This document shows positions 24,477 to 32,907 of a stretch of DNA of 64,000 bases, in pieces. The position numbers and the translations under genes were made by a program. The first letter of the stretch is position 1. Each line of letters starts with the position of its first letter. This DNA comes from SKLM01 sp964542755 (GTDB taxonomy: Bacteria > Chloroflexota > Anaerolineae > B4-G1): NCBI GenBank assembly GCA_964542755.1, contig CAZIWL010000004.1, forward strand, positions 21,483 to 85,482, read 5' to 3'. The notes beneath the pieces were generated by a model that saw nothing but the letters and a program-made list of their open reading frames with translations, was not told the DNA's origin and did not search any database.

Positions 24477-27009
24477 AAGGCAAGGCTGGCTGACTTCTAG
24501 CCTCGTCAGCATCGTGGCAATCGCCACCGTGTTCCTCACGCTCGCGGCGCTTCGCAGACCCACGACGGCGGGTGTGTGGAAGGATAAGGCGTCACGGGAC
24601 CTCGCAACCGGTGCTGCGCGCGGACGTTCTCCCGGCACTGGAATCAGGTCGGGCACGTCTCTCGAGGAAGGGTGGCGGACCGTCTTCCGGGAGATCTTCA
24701 CGGATGACATCACGTCGTGCTGGTCCATTACTGACGGAGACGGCGCCCCTTCCTATGGCTGGGGCACGAGTGTGTACACTCACGTCGTCGGTGGTCGCAG
24801 CGCCTGGTGTGCGGGGAGCCTCACTGGCACATCCCACTACACGGACGACATGGACGCGTGGTTGATCTCTCAGCCCGTCGAACTCAACGCACTCGGTGAA
24901 CGGATTTGGGATGCCGAGATCTCGTTTGAGTGGTGGCTGGAGGCTGATCGAGGCCTCGAAGGGTCGGCAGCGACCGGGACCACGGGGGGACTGCGGATGG
25001 CGGCGTCGCCCCCGAGCTCAGGGGATTGGTTCGGGTGGGGTGTGGTGAGGGAGGTTAGCGGGGCTGGGAGCGGCTGGGAACCAGCGGGCTCGTGGACGTA
25101 CGTCTCCGGCGCCACCAGCGGCTGGACGCGGGGCTGGCTGCCCCTGGCAGACCTTCTGGGCGAACCACAGGGGCTCACAGGGACCGTACGGATCGGATTC
25201 CACTTTGTGAGCGACGACGACAGAAGGGTCGGCCGTGGCGCGTTCGTCGACGATGTCGCCATCCGAGTGAACCGCGGTCATCGGGTGGCCCTGCCCCTGG
25301 TTGCAGGGCATAGGGGCGCGTGCGGCCCTGTTGAGGATCTCCTGGTCAACGGCGGCTTCGAGAGCGATTGGGCTGAGGAGGCGTCCCACTGGGTCAAAGT
25401 CTTCCCGGTCGACGGGGAGCCCTACTTGACCGAGAAGGGGGAGTTCCACACGCCGCCCGGGTGGGTGGCCTGGTATCGGCACGACCCCGGCACGTGGGAT
25501 CAGCCCGAGCTGGGGGACATACGGAAAGTGCACGTCCCTTACCGTGTGCGGAGCGGGGAGAAAGCGGCGCGCCTATTCACGTTCTACCGCAGTCACGACG
25601 CCGGTCTCATGCAGCAGGTCAGCGTGGTGCCGGGCTCGCGACTCACCCTGACGGGGTATGCGCATGCCTGGAGCAACCATCCTTTCTCGGGGCATGGCAA
25701 CTGTGCCGATGATGGGCACTGCTCGGCCGGCGTTGGCTGGGGAGGCCATTTCTTGCTGCCGGAGGAGGTCCCTCCTCCAACGGGTGATCCGTGGAATGAC
25801 GCGGTGGGGAACTTCAGCGTCATAGTGGGCATCGATCCCACAGGAGGTACCGACCCGTTCGCCGACTCTGTGGTGTGGGGGCCGGAGGCCTTCATCTACA
25901 ACGTCTACCACAAGGTTCCGCAGGTCCGCGCCACGGCCCAAGGACAGACCGCGACGGTTTTCCTCAGGAGCCGGGCACGCTGGCCCCTCAAGCACAATGA
26001 TGCCTATTGGGACGACGTGGCGCTGCTAGGGATTCGAGAAGGGACTGACCCGACACCTCAACCAGCTCCGTGGACCTACAATGTGATCTCGACGGGGAGC
26101 AAGATTGGGGTTCACGCCCTGCGGTCCAACGGAGTGGCCGGATTCTCCCAGGAACTCACCGATGCGGGGGCACGGTTCTCGGTGATCAAGGCGGTGGACG
26201 ACTTCGGATGGCTTGCGGAGGTGGCGGCGCAGAGTCCAGACAGCATCGTCATCGGCCGACGGGTGTGGAGTATGGAAGGCTGCGGCGGGGTGGAGGGATG
26301 GGATGACGATGACATAGCGTACTGGGCGGCGGAGGCCATTGAACGCATCTTGAACACGCTTGACGCGAATCCCGGGCTCGACGACACGATCGACTACTGG
26401 GAGCCGTACAACGAACCTGACCCACCAGGCCCCGAGGGCTATGCGGCGCTCGCCGAGCTTCAGAAAGTCACCATGGACACGGCAGAGCACCACGGCTTGC
26501 GGTTGGCGTTGTTCAGCCTCAATGCTGGAACACCGGAGTGGGACGAAATGGTGGCCATGGTGGAGACAGGCGTTTTCGCCCGGGCTCGCGCCGGGGGCCA
26601 TATTCTGGCGCTCCACGAAGGCACATTCACGACGCACGACCCGACGCAGTACTGGGGCGACAAGATACCGCCCCAGGATGAGGTGCCGGACGTGAACGGG
26701 GCGGGCGCGCTCAATTTCCGGTACCGGTATCTCTATCATCTGCTCAAGGCGTCGGACCAGATCATTCCGCTGGTGGTCAGCGAGTGGTACTGCGGGGACG
26801 AGCAGTCGGCCGCCACAGAGACGCTCGTCGGGGCCCTGACCTGGTACGACGAGGAGCTTAGCGAGGACTATTTCGTGTGGGGCGTTTGTCCCTTCACCCT
26901 GGGACCGACCGGGCAATGGAGTCATACCGACTTCGAGCGCGTCTACCCGGGCGCCGTCGACCATATGATCCAGATCAGGGATCGTCAAAACGCACTTCCG
27001 CCCTTCTAG
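24466..27009 (+). CDS. Secreted glycoside-hydrolase-like protein (clan A type TIM barrel) with N-terminal jelly-roll domains
   Basis: An 847-residue exported protein. The signal anchor is WLTSSLVSIVAIATVFLTLAAL (residues 6-27). Two beta-rich carbohydrate-binding-like modules follow (about 60-280 and 285-525; the second contains VNGGFESDW as in family 4-type CBMs). The C-terminal region, from about 530, is a glycosidase-like barrel. EPYNEPDPPG holds the general acid/base Glu in an Asn-Glu pair and LVVSEWYCG a possible nucleophile Glu. Family (GH39/GH5-like) is not certain. Start at 24466 has GAGGAG 4 nt upstream. The first module ends with VALPLVAGHRG, which recalls the C-terminal LPLV tail seen in other proteins of this window. 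Confidence 0.7.
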   Translation: MRPRRQGWLTSSLVSIVAIATVFLTLAALRRPTTAGVWKDKASRDLATGAARGRSPGTGIRSGTSLEEGWRTVFREIFTDDITSCWSITDGDGAPSYGWGTSVYTHVVGGRSAWCAGSLTGTSHYTDDMDAWLISQPVELNALGERIWDAEISFEWWLEADRGLEGSAATGTTGGLRMAASPPSSGDWFGWGVVREVSGAGSGWEPAGSWTYVSGATSGWTRGWLPLADLLGEPQGLTGTVRIGFHFVSDDDRRVGRGAFVDDVAIRVNRGHRVALPLVAGHRGACGPVEDLLVNGGFESDWAEEASHWVKVFPVDGEPYLTEKGEFHTPPGWVAWYRHDPGTWDQPELGDIRKVHVPYRVRSGEKAARLFTFYRSHDAGLMQQVSVVPGSRLTLTGYAHAWSNHPFSGHGNCADDGHCSAGVGWGGHFLLPEEVPPPTGDPWNDAVGNFSVIVGIDPTGGTDPFADSVVWGPEAFIYNVYHKVPQVRATAQGQTATVFLRSRARWPLKHNDAYWDDVALLGIREGTDPTPQPAPWTYNVISTGSKIGVHALRSNGVAGFSQELTDAGARFSVIKAVDDFGWLAEVAAQSPDSIVIGRRVWSMEGCGGVEGWDDDDIAYWAAEAIERILNTLDANPGLDDTIDYWEPYNEPDPPGPEGYAALAELQKVTMDTAEHHGLRLALFSLNAGTPEWDEMVAMVETGVFARARAGGHILALHEGTFTTHDPTQYWGDKIPPQDEVPDVNGAGALNFRYRYLYHLLKASDQIIPLVVSEWYCGDEQSAATETLVGALTWYDEELSEDYFVWGVCPFTLGPTGQWSHTDFERVYPGAVDHMIQIRDRQNALPPF

Positions 27010-27072
27010 GGCGTCGGCTTTGCCCCGCGATGGCCCCCGAGGCGGCGGTACCACCACTGAGGAGTGAACTGA

Positions 27073-27924
27073 GTGAGTATCCTTCAAGCTTTCTTCCTAG
27101 GCGTCCTTCAGGGCGCCACGGAGTTCTTGCCCGTGAGCAGCTCAGGACATCTGGTCCTGGTGCCGTGGTTGCTGGGCTGGCCGGCGCCTGGCCTGGCCTT
27201 CGACGCGGTGGTCCATTGGGGCACAGCGGCGGCGGTGATCGTCTATTTCCGGCGCGAGTGGCTGGCTATGGCGGAGAGCGCTTGGCTGTCCGTGATGGGC
27301 AAGCGACGAGACAATGGGCCGGAAGGGGAGGGCTCCGATTCATCAGAGGGTAGCGAGGCAGACACGACCCTTCTCTGGCTGATCCTGCTGGGGACCGTGC
27401 CCGGCGTTCTCGTAGGCTTCTTCCTGGAGGACTTCTTCGAGGGCATGTTTGCGCGGCCGATGGCGGCGGCAGTGTTCCTTTTCGTCACCGCCGCGCTTCT
27501 CACGGCCTCCGAACGGCTGGGGCGCCGGGAGCGAGACATGGACGACTTGGGTTTCCTAGACGCCTTGTTCATCGGCGTGGGGCAGGCCCTGGCCATCTTC
27601 CCGGGCATCTCGCGGTCGGGGTCGACGATCGCCGCCGGCCTGGCCCGAGGGATGAAGCGACATCCGGCGGCGCACTTCAGTTTTCTCCTGGCGACTCCGA
27701 TCATCCTGGGTGCCGGCCTCCTCAAGGTCGTCGACCTGGTGCAGGCTGGAGGGTTCAGGGCTCAAGCCGCCACGCTCGCCGCGGGTTTCGTGGCGTCGGT
27801 TGTGGTCGGGCTGGCCTGCGTTCACTTTTTGCTCCGCTACCTCAAGAGCCGACGGCTCTACCCGTTTGCGATCTACTGCGTTGCGTTCGGATTCTTCTCT
27901 CTTCTCGTCGCTGTGATACGCTAG
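27073..27924 (+). CDS. uppP: Undecaprenyl-diphosphate phosphatase
   Basis: UppP (BacA) removes a phosphate from undecaprenyl pyrophosphate to recycle the lipid carrier for peptidoglycan synthesis. It is a polytopic inner-membrane protein of 283 residues. The signature EFLPVSSSGHLVL is at residues 17-29, the second active-site block FPGISRSGSTIAAGLARG near 177. The length and hydrophobic pattern are normal. A charged loop near residue 80-100 (KRRDNGPEGEGS) is longer than usual. It starts at GTG, 63 nt behind the glycosidase. Its presence supports a cell with peptidoglycan or another undecaprenyl-linked polymer. Confidence 0.95.
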   Translation: MSILQAFFLGVLQGATEFLPVSSSGHLVLVPWLLGWPAPGLAFDAVVHWGTAAAVIVYFRREWLAMAESAWLSVMGKRRDNGPEGEGSDSSEGSEADTTLLWLILLGTVPGVLVGFFLEDFFEGMFARPMAAAVFLFVTAALLTASERLGRRERDMDDLGFLDALFIGVGQALAIFPGISRSGSTIAAGLARGMKRHPAAHFSFLLATPIILGAGLLKVVDLVQAGGFRAQAATLAAGFVASVVVGLACVHFLLRYLKSRRLYPFAIYCVAFGFFSLLVAVIR

Positions 27925-27976
27925 ATCGTGCAGCGAGACCCAGATCCAGCCTATGTGGAGTTGGAGGTGTCGGGAT

Positions 27977-28609
27977 ATGGGTGAGGCGAAAATGCCTGGG
28001 CCAGCCTATGGCCTTCGTACGCCGCGGTTGCTCATCCGCTGCTGGCACCCGCGTGATGCCGAGATGCTCAAGACAGCGATCGACCAGAGCCTGGAGCACC
28101 TGCGGCCTTGGATGCCATGGACGAGCGAGGAACCCGAGGAACTCCAGGCCAAGATCGACCGGCTCCGTAGCTGGCGGGCGATGTTCGATCTCGGTAAGGA
28201 TCTCGTCTACGGACTGTTCACCCCTGACGAGAACAAGGTCCTAGGTTCCAGTGGGCTCCATACACGGGTAGGCCAAGGGGCCAGGGAGATCGGGTATTGG
28301 ATCCACGCGGATCACATCAATCAGGGCCTGGCAACCGAGGCGGCGGGAGCTCTGACGCGCATAGCTTTCGAGCTTGACGATGTGGTTCGCGTAGAAATCC
28401 ACTGCGATCCGCGCAACGTGCGCAGTGCTACGGTTCCTCGCAAGCTCGGCTTCACGCACGAAGCGACGCTCCGTGACCGGACGATCGACGCGGCAGGTGA
28501 GCGTCACGACACCATGATATGGACACTCTTCCGGCACGAATATGTGGAGAGCCGAGCCCACGACATCACGTTGAGGGCCTGGGACGTCGTGGGGCGGCGA
28601 ATCCTCTAA
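27977..28609 (+). CDS. GNAT N-acetyltransferase, RimJ/RimL-like
   Basis: A 210-residue acetyltransferase. The RimL-type start is GLRTPRLLIRCWHPRDAEML. The acetyl-CoA-binding strand and loop are in REIGYWIHADHINQGLATEA (the Q/R-x-x-G-x-A region reads INQGLATEA), followed by DVVRVEIHCDPRNVRSATVPRKLGF. Targets of such enzymes include protein N-termini, small amines and antibiotics; none can be chosen here. ATG at 27977 with GGAGGTG 7 nt upstream is preferred over 27953. Confidence 0.88.
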   Translation: MGEAKMPGPAYGLRTPRLLIRCWHPRDAEMLKTAIDQSLEHLRPWMPWTSEEPEELQAKIDRLRSWRAMFDLGKDLVYGLFTPDENKVLGSSGLHTRVGQGAREIGYWIHADHINQGLATEAAGALTRIAFELDDVVRVEIHCDPRNVRSATVPRKLGFTHEATLRDRTIDAAGERHDTMIWTLFRHEYVESRAHDITLRAWDVVGRRIL

Positions 28610-28697
28610 CGCTGCCGGGACGAAAGGATCGTTGGCTCCTCGGGCCCCGCCGGCTCCACGAGCCGACCACACCGCACAGAGCGCGCTGCCAGATTGG

Positions 28698-28726
28698 TTG
28701 TTTGCGCTGATGAGGCGGGGTATAAT
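28698..28726 (+). promoter_or_regulatory. Promoter of the aminotransferase gene
   Basis: TTGTTT (28698-28703), 17 nt, TATAAT (28721-28726). Expected start near 28733, about 54 nt before the ATG. Confidence 0.65.
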
Positions 28727-28786
28727 CACACATGATGGACGCGGACGCTCACAGGCGGCTGCACATCCAGGAGGCTGGGTCAACCG

Positions 28787-29902
28787 ATGCGTCTTTCCCC
28801 ATTCAAGCTCGAACGGTATTTCGCCCGCTATGAATTCGACGTCAAGCACCTTCTCTGCTGCTCCGACTGCGAGTCGCTGTCAGTTGGCGGCGTCCTCGCC
28901 CTTGAGCCTGGAGCTGAGGAGGGTTTGTCAGAACAGTGGCTAGGATACACCGAGTCGCGGGGTAGCCCGTCACTAAGAAGAGAGATCAGTCGGATCTACA
29001 CCGGGATCTCAGCGGAGGAGATTCTGGTGCACAGCGGGGCCGAGGAGGCGATATTCCTCTTCATGCAGGCCCTTCTTGAACCGGGCGATCACGTGATTGT
29101 TCACTGGCCGTGCTACCAGTCACTGGCAGAAGTGGCCTCCGGCATAGGCTGTCGGGTTACCCGCTGGGCAGCTCGAGAGGATCGGGGTTGGGCGCTCGAT
29201 CTAGACGATCTGGTGGGCCGACTGCGGCCGGAGACGAAGGCCGTGGTGGTCAACCTTCCTCACAATCCGACGGGCTACTTGATGGGCCGGGAGCAGTTCC
29301 TGGAGATGACTGATATCCTGCGTGCACGTGGCATCGTTCTCTTCTCGGACGAAGTCTACCGGGAGTCGGAGTATCACCCTGAGGATCGGCTGCCGGCAGC
29401 CTGTGATGTCTATGAGAAGGCAGTCTCTCTGGGCGTCATGTCGAAAAGCTATGGACTTGCCGGTCTTCGGATCGGTTGGATCGCAACCCGTGCCACCACC
29501 ATCCTCCACCGGATGGCAGCCTTGAAGGATTACACGACCATTTGCAACAGTGCGCCGAGCGAGTTCCTGGCGGAGGTAGCCCTGCGCCACCGGGAGAGGC
29601 TGGCGCGGCGGAGTGTGGAGATCATCACGGCTAACCTGCGGCTTCTGGATGCTTTCTTCGAGCAGCACGAAGACGTATTCGCCTGGCAGCGTCCGGTCGC
29701 GGGTCCGATCGGATTCCCTCGGCTGTTGACTGGGGACAGTGAGGCTTTCTGCGACCGATTGGTCAGGAAGGCGGGTGTGCTGCTCCTCCCGGGAACGGTG
29801 TTCGACGACGATGGGAACCACGTGCGCATCGGGTTCGGGCGGGAAGATATGAACATCGGGCTCGCCCGTCTGGTTTCTTTCTTGGAGAGTGCATCAGTGT
29901 AG
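28787..29902 (+). CDS. Class I/II PLP-dependent aminotransferase
   Basis: A 371-residue fold-type I aminotransferase. Visible blocks: GYTESRGSPSLRREIS, HSGAEEAIFLFMQALLEPGD, VVNLPHNPTG with the cofactor Asn, LFSDEVYRE with the Asp that binds the pyridine nitrogen, and MSKSYGLAGLRIGW with the Schiff-base Lys. The final VRIGFGRE includes the substrate-carboxylate Arg. An unusual feature is CCSDCES near residue 25-31, three cysteines close together. Substrate is unknown. It has its own promoter; a cupin follows after 72 nt. Confidence 0.9.
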   Translation: MRLSPFKLERYFARYEFDVKHLLCCSDCESLSVGGVLALEPGAEEGLSEQWLGYTESRGSPSLRREISRIYTGISAEEILVHSGAEEAIFLFMQALLEPGDHVIVHWPCYQSLAEVASGIGCRVTRWAAREDRGWALDLDDLVGRLRPETKAVVVNLPHNPTGYLMGREQFLEMTDILRARGIVLFSDEVYRESEYHPEDRLPAACDVYEKAVSLGVMSKSYGLAGLRIGWIATRATTILHRMAALKDYTTICNSAPSEFLAEVALRHRERLARRSVEIITANLRLLDAFFEQHEDVFAWQRPVAGPIGFPRLLTGDSEAFCDRLVRKAGVLLLPGTVFDDDGNHVRIGFGREDMNIGLARLVSFLESASV

Positions 29903-29974
29903 AGTCTCGAGTGAGAGTTCAAACCGCGTGCAGGAATGTGGGGCATCAGACTGATGTAATGAAAAGGAGCACGT

Positions 29975-30295
29975 ATGAACGTCTTTGACCTGTCGGAGTT
30001 GGAGAGCCGGGGACTGCTGGAAGGGACAGAGGCCCGCTTCGTACACGGCGAGAGAATGACTGTCGCCTACTGGCGGTTTGAGCCGGGGGTCCCTCTACCG
30101 GAGCATGCGCACCCACACGAGCAAGTCACGAATGTCATGAGCGGAGAATTCGATCTGACCGTGGAGGGGGAGACGCGGCGCCTCGGACCCGGGTCTGTGG
30201 TCGTCATCCCTCCCGACGCGCGGCACGCGGGTCGGGCTGTGACGGACTGTCGGATTATCGATGTCTTCCATCCCGTGCGCGAGGACTATCGGTGA
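29975..30295 (+). CDS. Small cupin protein
   Basis: A 106-residue single-domain cupin. Motif 1 appears as PEHAHPHEQVTNVMSGEFDLTV with His-x-His and Glu metal ligands, motif 2 as GSVVVIPPDARHAGRA with the final His. AAGGAG lies just upstream of the ATG. Such small cupins bind a metal and often sense or isomerise small ligands; the reaction is unknown. The stop overlaps the GTG of the following lipoprotein gene. Confidence 0.85.
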   Translation: MNVFDLSELESRGLLEGTEARFVHGERMTVAYWRFEPGVPLPEHAHPHEQVTNVMSGEFDLTVEGETRRLGPGSVVVIPPDARHAGRAVTDCRIIDVFHPVREDYR

Positions 30296-31113
30296 TTGGT
30301 CGTTTCCAGGGCCTGGGCGCGCGCATCTTGTGGCAGGCTACGGCGCTCGCAGTCCTTGTGCTGGCTTCGTGCAGTCCCCAGCCCCTGTCGGTTACTCGGG
30401 AGCCCACGACACTGAGATTGGCAGCAGCTGCCTCGTGTGAGACGCTGATCCGAGAGGCTGCAGCACGTTATGAGGCGGATCATCCATGGGTCGCAGTGAC
30501 CACGGAGGTTCTGAACAACCGGCTGGCCGAGGAAACCCTACACGATGAGCGCGCGGACATAGGGTTGCTTTCCTGGCGTCCTGCGGCCGAAAACGAGCGG
30601 GATGGACTCTGGTCCGAGCCCTTCGTGCGCGACGGCGTCGCGGTCGTCGTGCACCCGGATTCCCCTGTGCAGGAGATAGGACTGAGTCAGCTTCGAGAGA
30701 TCTACCGGGGACACCTTCAGGAGATAGATGGGGTGGTGCTGACGGTGGTTAGTCGTGAACCCGGCTCGGGCACTCGGGCCGCATTTGAACATTTCGTCCT
30801 GGACGGTGAGGAGACATCGCTCAATGCTGTCGTGTTGCCCTCCGCCGATGCTATGGTCGACTACGTAGCGGAGACGCCGACGGCCATCGGCTACGTTTCG
30901 ACGTGGTCCCTGGATGACCGGGTTCGGGCTCTGCCTGTTGATGGGATGCTGTCCGATGCGGAGAGCGTTGCCAATGGGCGTTACCCGATCTCACGGGAGT
31001 TCCATCTGGCCTCCGCCGGAGAACCAACGGGTGAGGCACGCCAGTTCGCTCAGTGGCTGTTGCGGGGAGGTGCTGAGATGAGCGGGGTGCACGGAGGGGA
31101 TCCGGAGGGCTGA
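30292..31113 (+). CDS. Phosphate-binding-like periplasmic lipoprotein (PstS-type fold)
   Basis: A 273-residue solute-binding lipoprotein. The signal peptide ends at LVLASC, Cys27 being lipidated. The mature part has the type II binding protein pattern: RLAAAASCETLIREAAARYEA, DIGLLSW, GVAVVVHPDSPV, LSQLREIYRG and SREPGSGTRAAFEHFVL. The last resembles the SGT/R phosphate-binding loop of PstS. No pst permease genes are present. Instead it is translationally coupled to a membrane histidine kinase, so a sensing role seems more likely than uptake. Confidence 0.8.
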   Translation: MIGRFQGLGARILWQATALAVLVLASCSPQPLSVTREPTTLRLAAAASCETLIREAAARYEADHPWVAVTTEVLNNRLAEETLHDERADIGLLSWRPAAENERDGLWSEPFVRDGVAVVVHPDSPVQEIGLSQLREIYRGHLQEIDGVVLTVVSREPGSGTRAAFEHFVLDGEETSLNAVVLPSADAMVDYVAETPTAIGYVSTWSLDDRVRALPVDGMLSDAESVANGRYPISREFHLASAGEPTGEARQFAQWLLRGGAEMSGVHGGDPEG

Positions 31114-32891
31114 TGAGGCCGTACACGATACCCATACTGATCGCCGCCGGTATGTCGGCGACCATTGCGGTACTGGCCTGGCGACGGCGCCGGATGCGGG
31201 GCGCGCGGCTGTTCAGCATTCTCATGCTGGCTGTGGCTCATTGGACCCTGACGTACGCCATCGAACTGGAGGTGCCGGGACTGGCGGCGAAAGTCTTCTG
31301 GGTCAAGGTCCAATATGCGGGGATCGTGGTCGTCCCGGTAGCTTGGCTGGTCTTCTGCATCGACTACGTGGACGGAAGAGGCTGGCTCAGCGGTTGGAAC
31401 ACGGCCGCGCTCGCGGTCATACCGCTTGCCGTGGTGGTGCTGACGTGGACGAACCCGTACCATCACCTGATGATGAGGGAGGTTCGTCTCGTTCAGACCG
31501 ATGCTGGTCCGTTGTTAAGCATATCTCGAGGACCGGCCTTCTGGCTCCACATGGCCTATGCGTACGCTTCGCTCCTGTCCGGGACGGTCCTTCTGGTGCA
31601 GGCCTACGTGCGGGGTGGGCTCGCGTACCGTCGTCAGAGTCGCCTGCTCCTCATCGCGGCGTTCATTCCTTGGGCCGGAAACTTGCTCTATGTCTTTGGA
31701 GGGGGCGTACTCTCCCGCCTCGACTTCACCTCGTTCCTCTTCTCGGTGAGCGGGGCCATCATTTTCTGGGCCCTCTTCCGCCACCGGTTCCTGGACCTTA
31801 TACCGGTGGCACGGAACACAGTGATCGAGAATATGCAGGATGGCCTGGTGGTTATCGATGTCGAGAATCGGATGGCGGACCTGAACCCCGCCGCGGAGCG
31901 GTTGCTCGGTCTGACAGGTAGAGAGGCTATCGGTGAGCCCGTACGTGACGGCCTGGCCGAGTGGCCCGATTTAGTGACCGCGTACCGCGCCGTGGGAGAG
32001 GGGCAAGCGGAGGTCACTGTGGACGAGGATGGGGAGAGGAGGACCTATTCTGCTACCTTCTCACCTATCCGGCGGGACGACGTTCGTTCTTCCGGACGTC
32101 TGATTACGATTCACGAGATCACGGAGCGGAAACGCGCGGAAGAAGCCCTGAGGGAGCGTGCGGCCAAGCTTCAGGCACGGAATGAGGAGTTGGACGCCTT
32201 CGCCCACACGGTGGCCCACGATCTCAAGGCGCCCCTGACGAGTGTGGTGGGATACGCGGAGGTGCTCCAGGACTATGACCTCGGTCCCTCCTCCGACGAC
32301 GCTCGGGAGTTGCTGGAAGAGATATCGGCGAGTGGGCGGAAGATGGCAAGCATCATCGACGAGCTCCTTCTTCTGTCGCGCGTCAGACAGACGGAAGAGG
32401 TGGAACGGCGGCCTCTGGACATGGAGGCGGTGGTCGAGGATGCACTCCATCGGGTGGACGAACTTCGGAGGACGCACGGGGCAGTGATCTCCGGTCCAAC
32501 GTCTTGGCCGTGGGCCCTGGGATACCGGCCATGGGTGGAGGAGGTCTGGGTCAACTACCTGAGCAATGCGATCAAACATGGAGGACGACCCCCGGAGATA
32601 ACCATGGGTGCGACGCGAGAGGCCCACGACCGGATTCACTTCTGGGTCCGCGACAACGGGCCGGGTTTAACTCAGGAGGAGAAAGAGCAGCTGTTTGCGC
32701 CCTTCACCCAGCTCGGCACCCGAGACCCGGGCGGTCACGGCTTGGGGCTATCTATCGTACGGCGAATCGTGGACAAGCTGGGCGGCAGGGTCACGCTGGA
32801 GTCCGAGGTGAGCAAGGGCAGCGTGTTCGGTTTCGTTCTGGAGGCCGTGGACCCTCTCGGGTCTGAGGCGTTCGAGGCCGGGAAGGATTAG
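31113..32891 (+). CDS. Membrane sensor histidine kinase with 7TM and PAS domains
   Basis: A 592-residue kinase. About seven hydrophobic helices occupy residues 1-220 (His_kinase N-terminal 7TM type). A PAS domain follows (about 232-345, RNTVIENMQDGLVVIDVENR). The H-box is AHTVAHDLKAPLTSVVGY near residue 365-382, with N-box WVNYLSNAIKHGG, G1 VRDNGPGLT and G2 GHGLGLSIVRRIV. The kinase core is complete. No response regulator is adjacent, so the partner must be elsewhere. The coupled upstream lipoprotein could be its extracellular input. Confidence 0.92.
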   Translation: MRPYTIPILIAAGMSATIAVLAWRRRRMRGARLFSILMLAVAHWTLTYAIELEVPGLAAKVFWVKVQYAGIVVVPVAWLVFCIDYVDGRGWLSGWNTAALAVIPLAVVVLTWTNPYHHLMMREVRLVQTDAGPLLSISRGPAFWLHMAYAYASLLSGTVLLVQAYVRGGLAYRRQSRLLLIAAFIPWAGNLLYVFGGGVLSRLDFTSFLFSVSGAIIFWALFRHRFLDLIPVARNTVIENMQDGLVVIDVENRMADLNPAAERLLGLTGREAIGEPVRDGLAEWPDLVTAYRAVGEGQAEVTVDEDGERRTYSATFSPIRRDDVRSSGRLITIHEITERKRAEEALRERAAKLQARNEELDAFAHTVAHDLKAPLTSVVGYAEVLQDYDLGPSSDDARELLEEISASGRKMASIIDELLLLSRVRQTEEVERRPLDMEAVVEDALHRVDELRRTHGAVISGPTSWPWALGYRPWVEEVWVNYLSNAIKHGGRPPEITMGATREAHDRIHFWVRDNGPGLTQEEKEQLFAPFTQLGTRDPGGHGLGLSIVRRIVDKLGGRVTLESEVSKGSVFGFVLEAVDPLGSEAFEAGKD

Positions 32892-32907
32892 AGTGGGAGG
32901 CAGTGCG

